64,000 nucleotides of DNA from CBDDLD01 sp965250025 (GCA_965250025.1 OZ252283.1:682001-746000); one strand, 5' to 3'. Positions 26,801 through 34,807 are shown, numbered from the stretch's first letter. Translations and numbers: made by a program. Notes: a model not told the origin generated them from the letters alone.

Positions 26801-27280
26801 AAAAACGAAAATCCGATACAAGGTTCGTTTATAATTGAAGAACTGACGGATCTCGTTGAAGAGGCTGTATTATTGGAGTTTGACCGTATTACGGAACGTG
26901 GTGGTGTTTTAGGGGCCATGGAAACCATGTACCAGCGTAGTAAGATTCAGGAGGAAAGCCTGTATTATGAAACGTTAAAACACAATGGTGAATTCCCTAT
27001 TATAGGCGTTAATACATTTTTGAGTAGTAAAGGCTCACCAACCATACAACCGGCAGAGGTGATTAGAGCTACAGAAGAAGAAAAAGAATATCAGATACAA
27101 ACACTTCAGAGTTTACATAAAGCTCATGAGACAAAAGCAATGCTTAAGGACCTTCAAATGAAAGCGATACATAATCAGAATATATTTGAAGCCTTAATGG
27201 AAGTATGTAAAGTATGCTCATTAGGGCAAATTACAGAAGCTTTATTTGAAGTTGGCGGGCAGTACAGACGCAATATGTAA
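23843..27280 (+). CDS. icmF: Fused isobutyryl-CoA mutase (B12 domain, G-protein chaperone, mutase)
   Basis: A 1145-residue fused radical B12 enzyme that interconverts isobutyryl-CoA and n-butyryl-CoA. Domain order: B12-binding (~10-145) with the base-off motif LFDGHDAA and SYQGGHNEYF; MeaB/ArgK-type GTPase (~195-430) with P-loop GITGTGGAGKSS and the DPSKRKTGGALLGDRIRM segment; linker; mutase TIM barrel (~560-1100) with FPYASGLYPFKRTGEDPTRM and FAGEGGPERTNRRF, which are the IcmF-type active-site sequences, not the YTRGPY type of methylmalonyl-CoA mutase. Fusion of chaperone and mutase in one chain is the family hallmark. It is monocistronic. The exact acyl substrate range (isobutyryl versus isovaleryl) is not decided by sequence alone. 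Confidence 0.94.
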   Translation: MKQVPPYKPKHKVRIVTAASLFDGHDAAINIMRRIIQSTGVEVIHLGHDRSVEEVVNTAIQEDANAIAMTSYQGGHNEYFKYMYDLLKEKGAGHIKIFGGGGGVILPEEIEELMNYGITRIYSPDDGRAMGLQGMINDLVQQSDFAIGDALNGEVDILTEKNPKAIARVISAAENFPEVAKETLDIIHDKNKTSQTPVLGITGTGGAGKSSLVDELVRRFLIDFPEKTIGLISVDPSKRKTGGALLGDRIRMNAINSPRVYMRSLATRQSNLALSKYVNEAIEVLKAAEYDLIILETSGIGQSDTEILEHSDVSLYVMTPEFGAATQLEKIDMLDFADLVAINKFDKRGALDALRDVKKQYMRNHQLWDIPQDELPVFGTIASQFNDPGMNTLYKAIMDEVVKKTEADLKSTFEISKEMSEKIFVIPPSRTRYLSEISENNRAYDKKVSQQVEVAQKLYGIYKTIESVLNIDSIKAIQILLDKHGLDSSTILDMVDEADQDFIKLLIAEFDRVKLNLDPHNWEIIIGWEDKVNKYKAPVYSFKVRDKEIKIDTHTESLSHTQIPKVALPKYKAWGDVLHWSLQENVPGEFPYASGLYPFKRTGEDPTRMFAGEGGPERTNRRFHYVSLGMPAKRLSTAFDSVTLYGNDPDYRPDIYGKIGNAGVSICCLDDAKKLYSGFNLADAMTSVSMTINGPAPMLLGFFMNAAIDQQCELYIKDNGLEKEVEAKIAELYKGKTRPKYNGEIPEGNDGLGLMLLGVTGDQVLPKQVYQGIKAKTIAQVRGTVQADILKEDQAQNTCIFSTEFALRLMGDVQEYFIENQVRNFYSVSISGYHIAEAGANPISQLAFTLANGFTYVEYYLSRGMDINKFGPNLSFFFSNGIDPEYAVIGRVARKIWSKALKHKYGANPRAQMLKYHIQTSGRSLHAQEIDFNDIRTTLQALYAIYDNCNSLHTNAYDEAITTPTEESVRRAMAIQLIINKELGLAKNENPIQGSFIIEELTDLVEEAVLLEFDRITERGGVLGAMETMYQRSKIQEESLYYETLKHNGEFPIIGVNTFLSSKGSPTIQPAEVIRATEEEKEYQIQTLQSLHKAHETKAMLKDLQMKAIHNQNIFEALMEVCKVCSLGQITEALFEVGGQYRRNM

Positions 27281-27349
27281 GAAAGTTGTTTTTTTATGCA
27301 TCTTTTTCATAGGTTTTGAGTCTATTAAGTGAACTTAAAATCTAGTATT

Positions 27350-27454
27350 ATGAAAAATGATAATCAATGTGCATGCGATTGTACAGAATGTAAAGGTAGT
27401 AATTGCCAAAACTGTACCTGTGAAAACTGCACATGTGCTAACTGTAATTGTTAA
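27350..27454 (+). CDS. Cysteine-rich 34-aa peptide (metallothionein-like), upstream of sigZ
   Basis: An ORF of 34 codons, ATG at 27350, TAA at 27452-27454, with 11 cysteines in 34 residues: MKNDNQCACDCTECKGSNCQ then NCTCENCTCANCNC. Cys-x-Cys and Cys-x-x-Cys pairs alternate through most of the chain, and there are no aromatic residues, a composition like metallothioneins. It is encoded 2 bp before the SigZ-type sigma factor (ATG at 27457), so they are surely co-transcribed. The sigma factor's own tail carries cysteines. A metal-buffering or redox-sensing role is inference. A cysteine-rich short peptide of this composition is not expected by chance. Confidence 0.75.
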   Translation: MKNDNQCACDCTECKGSNCQNCTCENCTCANCNC

Positions 27455-27456
27455 TC

Positions 27457-27996
27457 ATGACAACACAAGACGTTTGGATACAATATCACAACGATTTAAA
27501 ACGATATATCATCAGCAAAGTCAGAGATATAAACCTTGCTGATGATATTCTACAGGAGGCATTTATAAAGATTCATACAAAGCTTCATACACTGAATGAT
27601 GTTACGAAATTGAAGTCTTGGATTTTTTCAATAACGAGAAATACCATCATAGATCATTTAAAATCTAAAAACAGAGTTTCAGACCTTACTGAAATAGAAT
27701 CGGAAGACGAGTCTCATACTTCCGAACACACTGAGGCAGATTGCCTAAGAGGCATATTAAGCCATTTGCCAAAAAAGTACAGAGATCCATTGTTTTTATC
27801 AGATATTAAAGGCATGAAGCAACAAGAAGTTGCCAAACAATTAAAGTTACCAGTGCCTACGGTAAAGTCGCAGATTCAACGTGCCCGAAAACTAATCGCT
27901 CAGGGATTTATGGATTGTTGCGGTTTCATTATGAACCAAGAAGGTAAGCTCATTGGAGAAATACAGGAAAAAGAAAACTGTAAAGTCTGTAGCTAA
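27457..27996 (+). CDS. sigZ: RNA polymerase sigma factor, SigZ type, with Cys-rich C-terminal tail
   Basis: A 179-residue sigma-70 family factor. Region 2: DDILQEAFIKIHTKLHTLND and the KLKSWIFSITRNTIIDHLKS core; region 4: LPKKYRDPLFLSDIKGMKQQ, LPVPTVKSQIQRARKLI. After region 4 comes a tail GFMDCCGFIMNQEGKLIGEI ending KENCKVCS with four cysteines, as in the SigZ subgroup. The frame is open from a TTG at 27448 that overlaps the preceding peptide; the ATG at 27457 is used. No anti-sigma gene is adjacent, but the Cys-rich peptide is. Targets unknown. The TAA overlaps the convergent DJ-1-like gene. Confidence 0.88.
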   Translation: MTTQDVWIQYHNDLKRYIISKVRDINLADDILQEAFIKIHTKLHTLNDVTKLKSWIFSITRNTIIDHLKSKNRVSDLTEIESEDESHTSEHTEADCLRGILSHLPKKYRDPLFLSDIKGMKQQEVAKQLKLPVPTVKSQIQRARKLIAQGFMDCCGFIMNQEGKLIGEIQEKENCKVCS

Positions 27997-28742
27997 TTCT
28001 CGATGATCAAATGCGGTACCTTATCCAACTCCCAGTCAATGACCAAGCCACCAGACAAAGATTTGGCAATAGCTTTTCCGTAAAGATATTCACATAAATA
28101 TAATGCAGCTTCAAAGCTTTTAGCACCACCAGCAGAGGTAATGTATTTACCATCATGAACAAAAAGCACATCTTTTCGAACATCTAAGTCAGGAAACATA
28201 TCACGCATCTTATCAATATCACTGGGAAAGGTCGTAGATACTTTGCCGTCTAAAAGTCCGGCTTTAGCCAATACAAAAGCCCCGTCACAATGTGAGGTGA
28301 TAAACATAGCATCTTCAGCAACGTTTTTTACAAAATCAATCATTTGTACATTCTGCAAGTCGGTGTCCAAATGATGTTCTGCACTAGGCACTACCAAGAT
28401 ATCGATTTTAGGCAATTCATCTTTTAAATAATTGTAATCGGGCAGTAACCTTAAACCTTCAAACGAAGTAATAGGAGCATCAGTGTCAGCTACAGTAAAC
28501 ACATTCATAGCTTTTATACCATCTCGGAATATGGTGTGTTGAAAGATGTCATAAGGCGCTGTTAGCTCTGTGTTATAGACACCATCCATGATTAAGAAGC
28601 CCACATTATAGCGCTCGGGATCCAGCTTAGGGAACGTTTTAGTGTTTTGATTACTATCGGTGGTTTTTTTAGTGTGTTCCGAAGTATTACAACTTAGTAT
28701 TATAGTTGCTATTAATAGCATTGCAAGATGCTTCATATTCAA
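27993..28742 (-). CDS. DJ-1/PfpI family lipoprotein
   Basis: A 249-residue lipoprotein (MNMKHLAMLLIATIILSC, lipobox ILSC) with a DJ-1/PfpI glutamine-amidotransferase-like domain. The elbow cysteine is in TSHCDGAFVLAKAGLLDGK, and the ITSAGGAKSFEAALYLCEYL segment is the usual following helix. These proteins include transcription-regulator-type and protease/chaperone-type members; here there is no DNA-binding domain and an exported location. Function unknown. Encoded 40 bp downstream of the MFS gene in the same direction, probably one transcript. The stop codon overlaps sigZ by 4 bases. Confidence 0.85.
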   Translation of the reverse strand: MNMKHLAMLLIATIILSCNTSEHTKKTTDSNQNTKTFPKLDPERYNVGFLIMDGVYNTELTAPYDIFQHTIFRDGIKAMNVFTVADTDAPITSFEGLRLLPDYNYLKDELPKIDILVVPSAEHHLDTDLQNVQMIDFVKNVAEDAMFITSHCDGAFVLAKAGLLDGKVSTTFPSDIDKMRDMFPDLDVRKDVLFVHDGKYITSAGGAKSFEAALYLCEYLYGKAIAKSLSGGLVIDWELDKVPHLIIEN

Positions 28743-28782
28743 TTAATTTTTAATGAAATTAGTAAATAAAATTGATTTATGG

Positions 28783-29994
28783 TCATGTTAGTTCGTGTCT
28801 TGAAATGAGATTTCTCCTCAAATAAAACAAAAGAAACATGCCTACTATGGCTAAGGCAACCATAATCAGCCATGTCATATCATAACCAAAACGATCAACC
28901 AATCGCAATCCGGCATTATGTCCAAAGATGTGTGCAATAGAAAAAGCCATAACATACATCGATAAATACTCACCCTGTTTGCCTTGTTTAGCCCGATCCA
29001 TTGCAAATGCATTAGAGAACGGAAAAGCAATCATTTCGCCAATGGTCATAAACAACATACCGATTATAAGTATACCAGGCCAGCCTGTGAAATCGAGAAC
29101 TAAGAAACTGATCCCTGTTAATAGCAAACCGAAGATTACCAAACTGATTTTACTGTATGTACTATCTTCTAACCATTTGATTAAAGGCATTTCTAAGATA
29201 AAAATGAATAACCCATTTAGACCTAATAACAAGCCAATTTCAAATTCAGACAATGCATGGATGTCTTTGTAATACAAAGGCATTGTTGAAAAGTATTGTA
29301 AGAAGATGATTCCAAAAATAACCATGGCAAAAAAGAATATCCAGAACGGTCCATCCTTATATACCGATTTTGGGTTTTCTACATGGATGTCATCCACCGG
29401 TTTAGAAACTCTCGGGTTTAATACAATCATCAATAAAATGGTCGCCAAAATACAAGTGATGCCGTCTACCCAGAATAAGCCACCATAACCTAGTGTTGTG
29501 ATAATCAAACCGCCTACAGCAGGACCCGCAGAGAATCCCAAATTAATGGCTAAGCGTATTAAGGTTACCGACCGTGTTTTGTTTTCTGGTTTACTATATA
29601 CACTCATAGCCACAAACATAGCAGGCCTGAATGTGTCAGCGACTACCATTACTAAAAAGATACCAATGCATACACTGGTAAAAGTGGTTAAAAACTGTAA
29701 TGCAATAAAAAGTACTCCTGTACTTAACAGGCTTCTTACCATAACCTTATAATAACCAATGCTATCAGTGAGCTTACCTCCAATCCATGTTCCTATGACT
29801 GAGCCTAAGCCAAAGGCACTCATGATCCAGCTTACATCTACAAAAGTAAACTCGAGATCGTCGGTTAAGTAGAGCGATAAGAATGGAATGACCATGGTAC
29901 CTGCTCTATTGATAAATGTAATTAAGGCAAGCCACCAAACTTCTCTGGATAACCCTTTAAAGGTGTTGAAATAATTTTTGAACAGTGTTCTCAT
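28783..29994 (-). CDS. MFS transporter
   Basis: A 403-residue major facilitator with about 12 helices. The N-terminal half shows FINRAGTMVIPFLSLYL and GSVIGTWIGGKLTDSIGYY (the family A-motif GGxLaDxxGyrk), and the central loop is RVSKPVDDIHVENPKS. It resembles drug/metabolite exporters of the DHA1 type but the substrate is not readable. The minus-strand leader has a perfect 14-bp palindrome 22 nt upstream of the ATG. Confidence 0.9.
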   Translation of the reverse strand: MRTLFKNYFNTFKGLSREVWWLALITFINRAGTMVIPFLSLYLTDDLEFTFVDVSWIMSAFGLGSVIGTWIGGKLTDSIGYYKVMVRSLLSTGVLFIALQFLTTFTSVCIGIFLVMVVADTFRPAMFVAMSVYSKPENKTRSVTLIRLAINLGFSAGPAVGGLIITTLGYGGLFWVDGITCILATILLMIVLNPRVSKPVDDIHVENPKSVYKDGPFWIFFFAMVIFGIIFLQYFSTMPLYYKDIHALSEFEIGLLLGLNGLFIFILEMPLIKWLEDSTYSKISLVIFGLLLTGISFLVLDFTGWPGILIIGMLFMTIGEMIAFPFSNAFAMDRAKQGKQGEYLSMYVMAFSIAHIFGHNAGLRLVDRFGYDMTWLIMVALAIVGMFLLFYLRRNLISRHELT

Positions 29995-30016
29995 CGTGGT
30001 TGTTATTATAAAAGTA

Positions 30017-30044
30017 AAAAGTCCGACGCTAGCGTCGGACTTTT
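30017..30044. promoter_or_regulatory. Perfect 28-nt palindrome in the MFS leader
   Basis: AAAAGTCCGACGCT (30017-30030) is followed directly by its exact reverse complement AGCGTCGGACTTTT (30031-30044). It looks like a bidirectional terminator by composition but sits between divergent genes, 22 nt upstream of the MFS ATG, so it might be an attenuator or an operator. A second near-palindrome, CGTTCT-TG-AGAACG, is at 30101-30114. Confidence 0.6.
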
Positions 30045-30197
30045 ACATATTGATTAATATTATATCTCTATACTCACAATATATAATGCTCCCTAACGCG
30101 CGTTCTTGAGAACGTACAGGTCTGCTTTCTATATGTGACGTTTTGATTCATTTATACTTATTTACAGATCAAAGCTACAATAAAAAATGAGAAATTG

Positions 30198-30205
30198 TAT
30201 TTTTG
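30198..30205 (+). promoter_or_regulatory. -7 promoter box (TATTTTTG) for the DUF1684 gene
   Basis: Exact TAnnTTTG match 19 nt before the ATG at 30225. Confidence 0.55.
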
Positions 30206-30224
30206 AACCTAAAATTTTAGAATT

Positions 30225-30827
30225 ATGAAATTGTGGCCCGTCTTTTTATTGGCGTTTACGCTAAGTTGTGCACAAAGCAAACAACCCGTACAAGGAGAAA
30301 CCGAATGGCAGAAAGAAATGAATGCAGATTTCAAGGATGCCAGTAAATCTCCATTAAAAGATAAGGATAGAAAACAATTTAAAGGGCTGGAATTTTTTAG
30401 TGTTGATTCCGTTTATATCGTTAAAGCAACACTTAAACGCACTCCCGATACGAAATGGTTTAAAATGAAAACAACGACAAATCGAGTCTCTAAGGAACGT
30501 GTTTATGGAGTGCTATCTTTCAGTATTAAAGGAAAGTCTTACGAGTTAAACGTATACCAGGGAAAAGATTTAATGGTTAGAGAAGGCTACGAAGATTATC
30601 TGTTTCTACCATTCTTAGATGATACCAATGGGATATCGAGTTATTCTGGGGGACGTTATATTGATCTAAGAATACCCGAGGGCAATACCATAACCATAGA
30701 CTTTAATAAAGCTTATAACCCTTATTGTGCCTACAACGAAAAATACTCTTGCCCAATTGTACCCAGAATTAATTACTTGGATACCGAAATTAAAGCCGGA
30801 GTCAAGGCATTTAAAAAGGATGGGTAA
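30225..30827 (+). CDS. DUF1684 lipoprotein
   Basis: A 200-residue lipoprotein (MKLWPVFLLAFTLSC, lipobox TLSC). The mature domain is DUF1684: FKGLEFFSVDSVYIVKATLK, YGVLSFSIKGKSYELNVYQG and the signature NPYCAYNEKYSCPIVPR followed by INYLDTEIKAGVKAF. Length is typical. The family is widespread in Bacteroidota and actinobacteria and its role is unknown. It is convergent with crcB, 2 bp between the stops. Confidence 0.9.
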   Translation: MKLWPVFLLAFTLSCAQSKQPVQGETEWQKEMNADFKDASKSPLKDKDRKQFKGLEFFSVDSVYIVKATLKRTPDTKWFKMKTTTNRVSKERVYGVLSFSIKGKSYELNVYQGKDLMVREGYEDYLFLPFLDDTNGISSYSGGRYIDLRIPEGNTITIDFNKAYNPYCAYNEKYSCPIVPRINYLDTEIKAGVKAFKKDG

Positions 30828-30829
30828 AA

Positions 30830-31195
30830 TTACTTTACCAAGTGTATGCCAAAGAATACAGCTAAAAAGCCAATAACAAAACTTCCAATAGTGTATAATG
30901 CAAAACTTGTAAAATCTCCGGATTTTAAGAACACGTGATTCTCATAAGCAAATGTAGAGAATGTAGTGAAGCCTCCACAAAAACCGGTTGCTAATAATAA
31001 GGTTTGATCTTGATTTAAGCTTTCATTTTTGGCTGCTAAACCCAGTATAATACCTATAAGCAAACTCCCCAATATATTGGCTGCAAATGTACCATAAGGA
31101 ATACCGGTTTCGGAACTGTTTAGCCACTTGCCAATAAGGTACCTCAGTGCACTACCGAAACCACCACCAACAAATACCAGAAGCAATTGTTTCAT
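30830..31195 (-). CDS. crcB: Fluoride channel CrcB/FluC
   Basis: A 121-residue four-helix membrane protein. It starts MKQLLLVFVGGGFGSALRYL (GGxxGaxxRy) and carries ATGFCGGFTTFSTFAYE, the fluoride-pore motif. Members form dual-topology dimers that export fluoride. It is second in a minus-strand unit, 3 bp after the SRPBCC protein, with no fluoride riboswitch visible in the leader of the pair. Confidence 0.93.
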   Translation of the reverse strand: MKQLLLVFVGGGFGSALRYLIGKWLNSSETGIPYGTFAANILGSLLIGIILGLAAKNESLNQDQTLLLATGFCGGFTTFSTFAYENHVFLKSGDFTSFALYTIGSFVIGFLAVFFGIHLVK

Positions 31196-31198
31196 AGC

Positions 31199-32218
31199 TT
31201 ATTTTACAGCAATATAAATTTCAGTAATCCAATCTGCCGGATTCGTTGTATTCATAGGGTCTGTGAGATACGTTTCCATCATAGGACCATTCTCAGCGAA
31301 TTCCATACCATTATCGGTAATGTATTTCATGGATTGATCCCAAGCCTCCTTTAAGTTTTCATAATTACCTTTAAGTACAGTTTTTAAGGTTTTGAAAGGT
31401 TCCAATTGTCCTGTAATGATATTAGGATCGTTTGAAACAATTTTAGAGTTCGTAGGAATGCAGCAGGAGAAGATAACAGCATCATTGGCTTCATCCCATT
31501 TTTCATAAATGACAAAAGGAGGTCCTGCCATAGTAATGTTATTGGTTATAGCATAAGCACCAACTTTGGGAAGCATTTCCTGCATTTTAGCTTTGTAATC
31601 ACTCATTTTGCATGAGGTTGTATTGTAGAGGTAATAACCGCCACTATGGTTAGTTACGCCTTCAACATTGATACTGTATACCTTCATGCTTTCCTGTAAA
31701 ACACTATCGAGTTTTATCAAGCTTCTCTCATAATGCGGGCCAATTTGCTTTTCCATACCGCCCATTAATGTAGAGAACATTTTAAACATGAAAGGCAAGT
31801 CTTTACCAGAAATATTCCAGGTCACCTTTGTAGTTCCGTCTTTATTATCTTCAAAATTCCAGGACACATCAGATTTAGGAAATTCACCAAACTGCAGTTC
31901 TTGATTAATAGAAGTGTAAGGTACTGCGGCAATTGTTTTCATTGTTCCAATACCATCTTTATCTTCCCATTGGTAAGAACCACCAATACCTTCTGTTTTT
32001 TCAGGTAAAGTAATCACCATGTCAGGATCAGATTCTACCCAGGATGACCAAGATTCCCAATTCTTAAAATCCACCACATTATTGTAAACTACAGGCACAG
32101 GGGCGTTAATGACTTTAGATCTGCTAACTTCAAAAGAATTGGGTTGTACAGCAATGTATATGGCACTGCCTATAACGAATATTAATAATATAAATAAAAT
32201 ATATTTGAGTGCTTTCAT
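31199..32218 (-). CDS. SRPBCC domain plus GyrI-like domain protein, membrane-anchored
   Basis: A 339-residue protein with one N-terminal helix (YILFILLIFVIGSAIYIAV), an SRPBCC/polyketide-cyclase-like ligand-binding domain (~35-180: SRSKVINAPVPVVYNNVVDF, then NWESWSSW and GTTKVTWNISG) and a C-terminal GyrI-like small-molecule binding domain (~200-339). The combination is typical of Bacteroidota proteins. It lies upstream of crcB and shares its transcript, but no link with fluoride is known. A -7 box is at 32243-32250. Function unknown. Confidence 0.85.
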   Translation of the reverse strand: MKALKYILFILLIFVIGSAIYIAVQPNSFEVSRSKVINAPVPVVYNNVVDFKNWESWSSWVESDPDMVITLPEKTEGIGGSYQWEDKDGIGTMKTIAAVPYTSINQELQFGEFPKSDVSWNFEDNKDGTTKVTWNISGKDLPFMFKMFSTLMGGMEKQIGPHYERSLIKLDSVLQESMKVYSINVEGVTNHSGGYYLYNTTSCKMSDYKAKMQEMLPKVGAYAITNNITMAGPPFVIYEKWDEANDAVIFSCCIPTNSKIVSNDPNIITGQLEPFKTLKTVLKGNYENLKEAWDQSMKYITDNGMEFAENGPMMETYLTDPMNTTNPADWITEIYIAVK

Positions 32219-32242
32219 TTTGTAATTGATTTAGTAGTTAAC

Positions 32243-32250
32243 CAAAGATA
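32243..32250 (-). promoter_or_regulatory. -7 promoter box (TATCTTTG) of the SRPBCC-crcB unit
   Basis: On the minus strand TATCTTTG, exact TAnnTTTG match, 24 nt before the ATG at 32218. Confidence 0.6.
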
Positions 32251-32278
32251 GTAATTTTACGGAAGTCGAATTATATAT

Positions 32279-32286
32279 TACATTTG
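32279..32286 (+). promoter_or_regulatory. -7 promoter box (TACATTTG) for dipeptidyl peptidase III
   Basis: Exact TAnnTTTG match 26 nt before the ATG at 32313. It overlaps a possible GTG at 32286, which therefore is not the start. Confidence 0.6.
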
Positions 32287-32312
32287 TGTACAATTCAAAA
32301 AAATATCAACTA

Positions 32313-34352
32313 ATGAAACTTAAATCCATACTTGGGGTCTTTCTTTTCACAGCTTTAATGTGTTCTTGTGGAGAAGACAAAAAAGAAACTATTACTGAGG
32401 AATCGACAGATAAAATAGAGAAAGAATTTGATTTTAATGTTGAACAGTTCGCAGATATTAAAGTTTTGCGTTACCAAATTCCCGGATGGGAAAATCTAAC
32501 GCTCAAAGAACAAAAGCTGGTATACTATTTAACACAAGCTGGTTTGGCAGGGCGTGATATCATGTGGGATCAAAATTACAGACATAATCTAAAGATCAGA
32601 AAAGCTTTGGAAAATGTTTATGTCAATTATAAAGGTGATAAAACGTCTAACGATTGGAAAGCTTTTGAAGTCTACCTTAAGCGTGTATGGTTTAGTAATG
32701 GAATACATCATCATTATTCTAATGATAAGATAAAGCCAGAGTTTTCTAAAGACTATTTGAATCAGCTATTTCTGGATACAGGCACAACGCTAGATGGTGT
32801 GGCTTTTGACGTTATTTTCAATGATAAAGATGCCAAGAAAGTCAATCAGGCTAAAGGTGTGGATAATGTGGCTTTGTCAGCAGTAAATTTTTACGGACCC
32901 AATGTTACCAATGCTGATGTAGAAAGTTTTTACAAGAAAAAAACATCACCAAATCCAGACAGACCATTATCGTATGGGCTTAACTCTCAATTGGTAAAAG
33001 AAAATGGCAAACTCAAAGAACGTGTATACAAATCTGGAGGTTTATACGGTTCGGCAATTGATGAAATTGTAAAATGGTTAGAAAAGGCACAAGGTGTGGC
33101 AGAAAATAAAGCTCAAGGAGATGCCTTAGGGGTGTTAATTCAATATTACAAAACAGGAGATTTACAAACTTGGGACGATTATAACGTGGCGTGGACGGCA
33201 GCAACCGAAGGTAATGTAGATTACATCAATAGTTTTATTGAAGTTTATAATGATCCGTTAGGCTACCGTGGCTCTTACGAAACCATTGTACAGATTAATG
33301 ATTTTGATATGTCTCAAAAAATGAAAGTGTTATCCGATAATGCACAATGGTTTGAAGATAACTCACCATTAATGGACGAACATAAAAAGAAGAATGTTGT
33401 AGGCGTAACATATAAAGTAGTAACTGTAGCCGGAGAAGCCGGAGATGCCTCTCCAAGCACACCTATAGGAGTGAACCTTCCTAATGCCAATTGGATCCGT
33501 AAAGAGGTGGGGAGTAAATCTGTATCTCTGGGGAATATCATCCATTCTTATAATAATGCCGGAAGTACCGGACGTTTAAAAGAATTTGTACATGATGATG
33601 AAGAGTATGAATTAGAGATGAAACACGGACAACTGGCTGATAAATTGCATACAGCATTGCATGAAGTTATAGGACACGCCTCAGGGCAATTAAATCCTGG
33701 TGTGGGTGAGACCAAAGAAACCTTAAAAAATTATGCTTCTACATTAGAAGAAGGGCGAGCCGATTTGGTAGGATTGTACTATCTCTACGATTCTAAGCTA
33801 CAGGACTTAGGTCTGGTAGACGATTGGAAAGCGGTAGGAAAAGCTGCTTATGATGGTTATATCAGAAACGGTCTAATGATGCAACTTATTCGTTTAAATT
33901 TAGGCGATGACGTAGAAGAAGCGCATATGCGTAACCGTCAGTGGGTAAGTGCATGGGTCTATGAAAAAGGTTTTGATGATCGTGTAATCGAAAAGGTGAA
34001 CAGAGATGGCAAAACGTATTTTGATATTAAGGATTACGATAAACTTCATGAGCTATTTGGACAATTGCTTCGCGAAACCCAACGTATAAAGTCTGAAGGA
34101 GATTTTGCTGCTGTTGAAGCCTTAGTAGAAGGGTATGGTGTTAAGGTGGATCAAAATATACATAAAGAAGTTTTGGCGCGTAACTCAAAATTTACTTCTG
34201 CACCTTACAGTGGATTTGTAAATCCGGTTTTAGTTCCTGAAATGGACGATAATGGTGAAATAGTAGCTATAAAAGTTGAGCAGCCAGAAGGGTTCTCTCA
34301 ACAAATGTTAGAATATAGTAAGAACTATAATTTTTTACCAGAGGTAAATTAG
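32313..34352 (+). CDS. Dipeptidyl peptidase III (M49 family), lipoprotein form
   Basis: A 679-residue M49 zinc peptidase that removes dipeptides from N-termini of short peptides. Zinc site HEVIGH at 450-455 and EEGRAD at 479-484, the two M49 motifs. The N-terminus MKLKSILGVFLFTALMCSC is an SPII signal (lipobox MCSC), so the enzyme is exported, unlike the cytosolic enzyme of eukaryotes. The open frame begins at GTG 32286, but a -7 box overlaps that codon, so the ATG at 32313 is used. It probably processes oligopeptides for uptake. A strong terminator follows. Confidence 0.93.
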   Translation: MKLKSILGVFLFTALMCSCGEDKKETITEESTDKIEKEFDFNVEQFADIKVLRYQIPGWENLTLKEQKLVYYLTQAGLAGRDIMWDQNYRHNLKIRKALENVYVNYKGDKTSNDWKAFEVYLKRVWFSNGIHHHYSNDKIKPEFSKDYLNQLFLDTGTTLDGVAFDVIFNDKDAKKVNQAKGVDNVALSAVNFYGPNVTNADVESFYKKKTSPNPDRPLSYGLNSQLVKENGKLKERVYKSGGLYGSAIDEIVKWLEKAQGVAENKAQGDALGVLIQYYKTGDLQTWDDYNVAWTAATEGNVDYINSFIEVYNDPLGYRGSYETIVQINDFDMSQKMKVLSDNAQWFEDNSPLMDEHKKKNVVGVTYKVVTVAGEAGDASPSTPIGVNLPNANWIRKEVGSKSVSLGNIIHSYNNAGSTGRLKEFVHDDEEYELEMKHGQLADKLHTALHEVIGHASGQLNPGVGETKETLKNYASTLEEGRADLVGLYYLYDSKLQDLGLVDDWKAVGKAAYDGYIRNGLMMQLIRLNLGDDVEEAHMRNRQWVSAWVYEKGFDDRVIEKVNRDGKTYFDIKDYDKLHELFGQLLRETQRIKSEGDFAAVEALVEGYGVKVDQNIHKEVLARNSKFTSAPYSGFVNPVLVPEMDDNGEIVAIKVEQPEGFSQQMLEYSKNYNFLPEVN

Positions 34353-34378
34353 AGAAGTTAAATTCTTTTAGCAAAATA

Positions 34379-34404
34379 AAAAGCAGCCTATTTAGGCTGC
34401 TTTT
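34379..34404 (+). terminator. Terminator after the M49 gene
   Basis: AAAAGCAGCCT (34379-34389) pairs with AGGCTGCTTTT (34394-34404), then T run. The remaining ~165 bp up to the small membrane-protein gene shows no ORF or signal. Confidence 0.88.
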
Positions 34405-34570
34405 TATTTACACTAAAGAATAATAAAAGCCCGTTGAGGCATATAAGTCCTGATATAACAATAATGAACATCATAAGTAAGTGCTTTTATATATAACAGT
34501 TAAGCACCCAAAATTACTAACAGGATTAGTGGTTTTTAATAAAACTTTTAGCTAAAGTACAGTGAGTGAG

Positions 34571-34756
34571 CTACATAAAAATAAACTTTATAGTAGCAAT
34601 CATGCCTATAAAACCCACAAAAGCAATGAGTACCCATACGGTACCTTTATAATATTTTTTGTGAAGTTTAAGGTCACGTCTGTAAGCATAGCCAACAATA
34701 AAGGCAAAGACAACAAAAAATAATATCCCAAAAATCAATTGACCTTTTGTAAACAT
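34571..34756 (-). CDS. Small two-helix membrane protein, 61 aa
   Basis: A 61-residue protein: MFTKGQLIFGILFFVVFAFI, then a basic loop YRRDLKLHKKYYKG and a second helix VWVLIAFVGFIGMIATIKF. The frame is open upstream to 34864, but that would run into the divergent MazG-like gene; the ATG at 34756 with a minus-strand -7 box at 34772-34779 is preferred. I recall similar small proteins in Flavobacteriaceae. Function unknown. Confidence 0.7.
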   Translation of the reverse strand: MFTKGQLIFGILFFVVFAFIVGYAYRRDLKLHKKYYKGTVWVLIAFVGFIGMIATIKFIFM

Positions 34757-34771
34757 CTCTTTATTTTTACA

Positions 34772-34779
34772 CAAATTTA
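34772..34779 (-). promoter_or_regulatory. -7 promoter box (TAAATTTG) of the 61-aa membrane-protein gene
   Basis: Minus-strand TAAATTTG, exact TAnnTTTG match, 15 nt before the ATG at 34756; it supports the shorter start. Confidence 0.55.
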
Positions 34780-34807
34780 AGGATAACTTTACAAATAGAA
34801 TAATAAT

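Noticed and set aside
30830..32218. Fluoride riboswitch upstream of crcB
   Set aside because: No riboswitch-like pseudoknot sequence seen; crcB is 3 bp behind another gene.
32286..32312. GTG start for the M49 peptidase
   Set aside because: Overlaps the -7 box, and the following ATG begins a proper lipoprotein signal.
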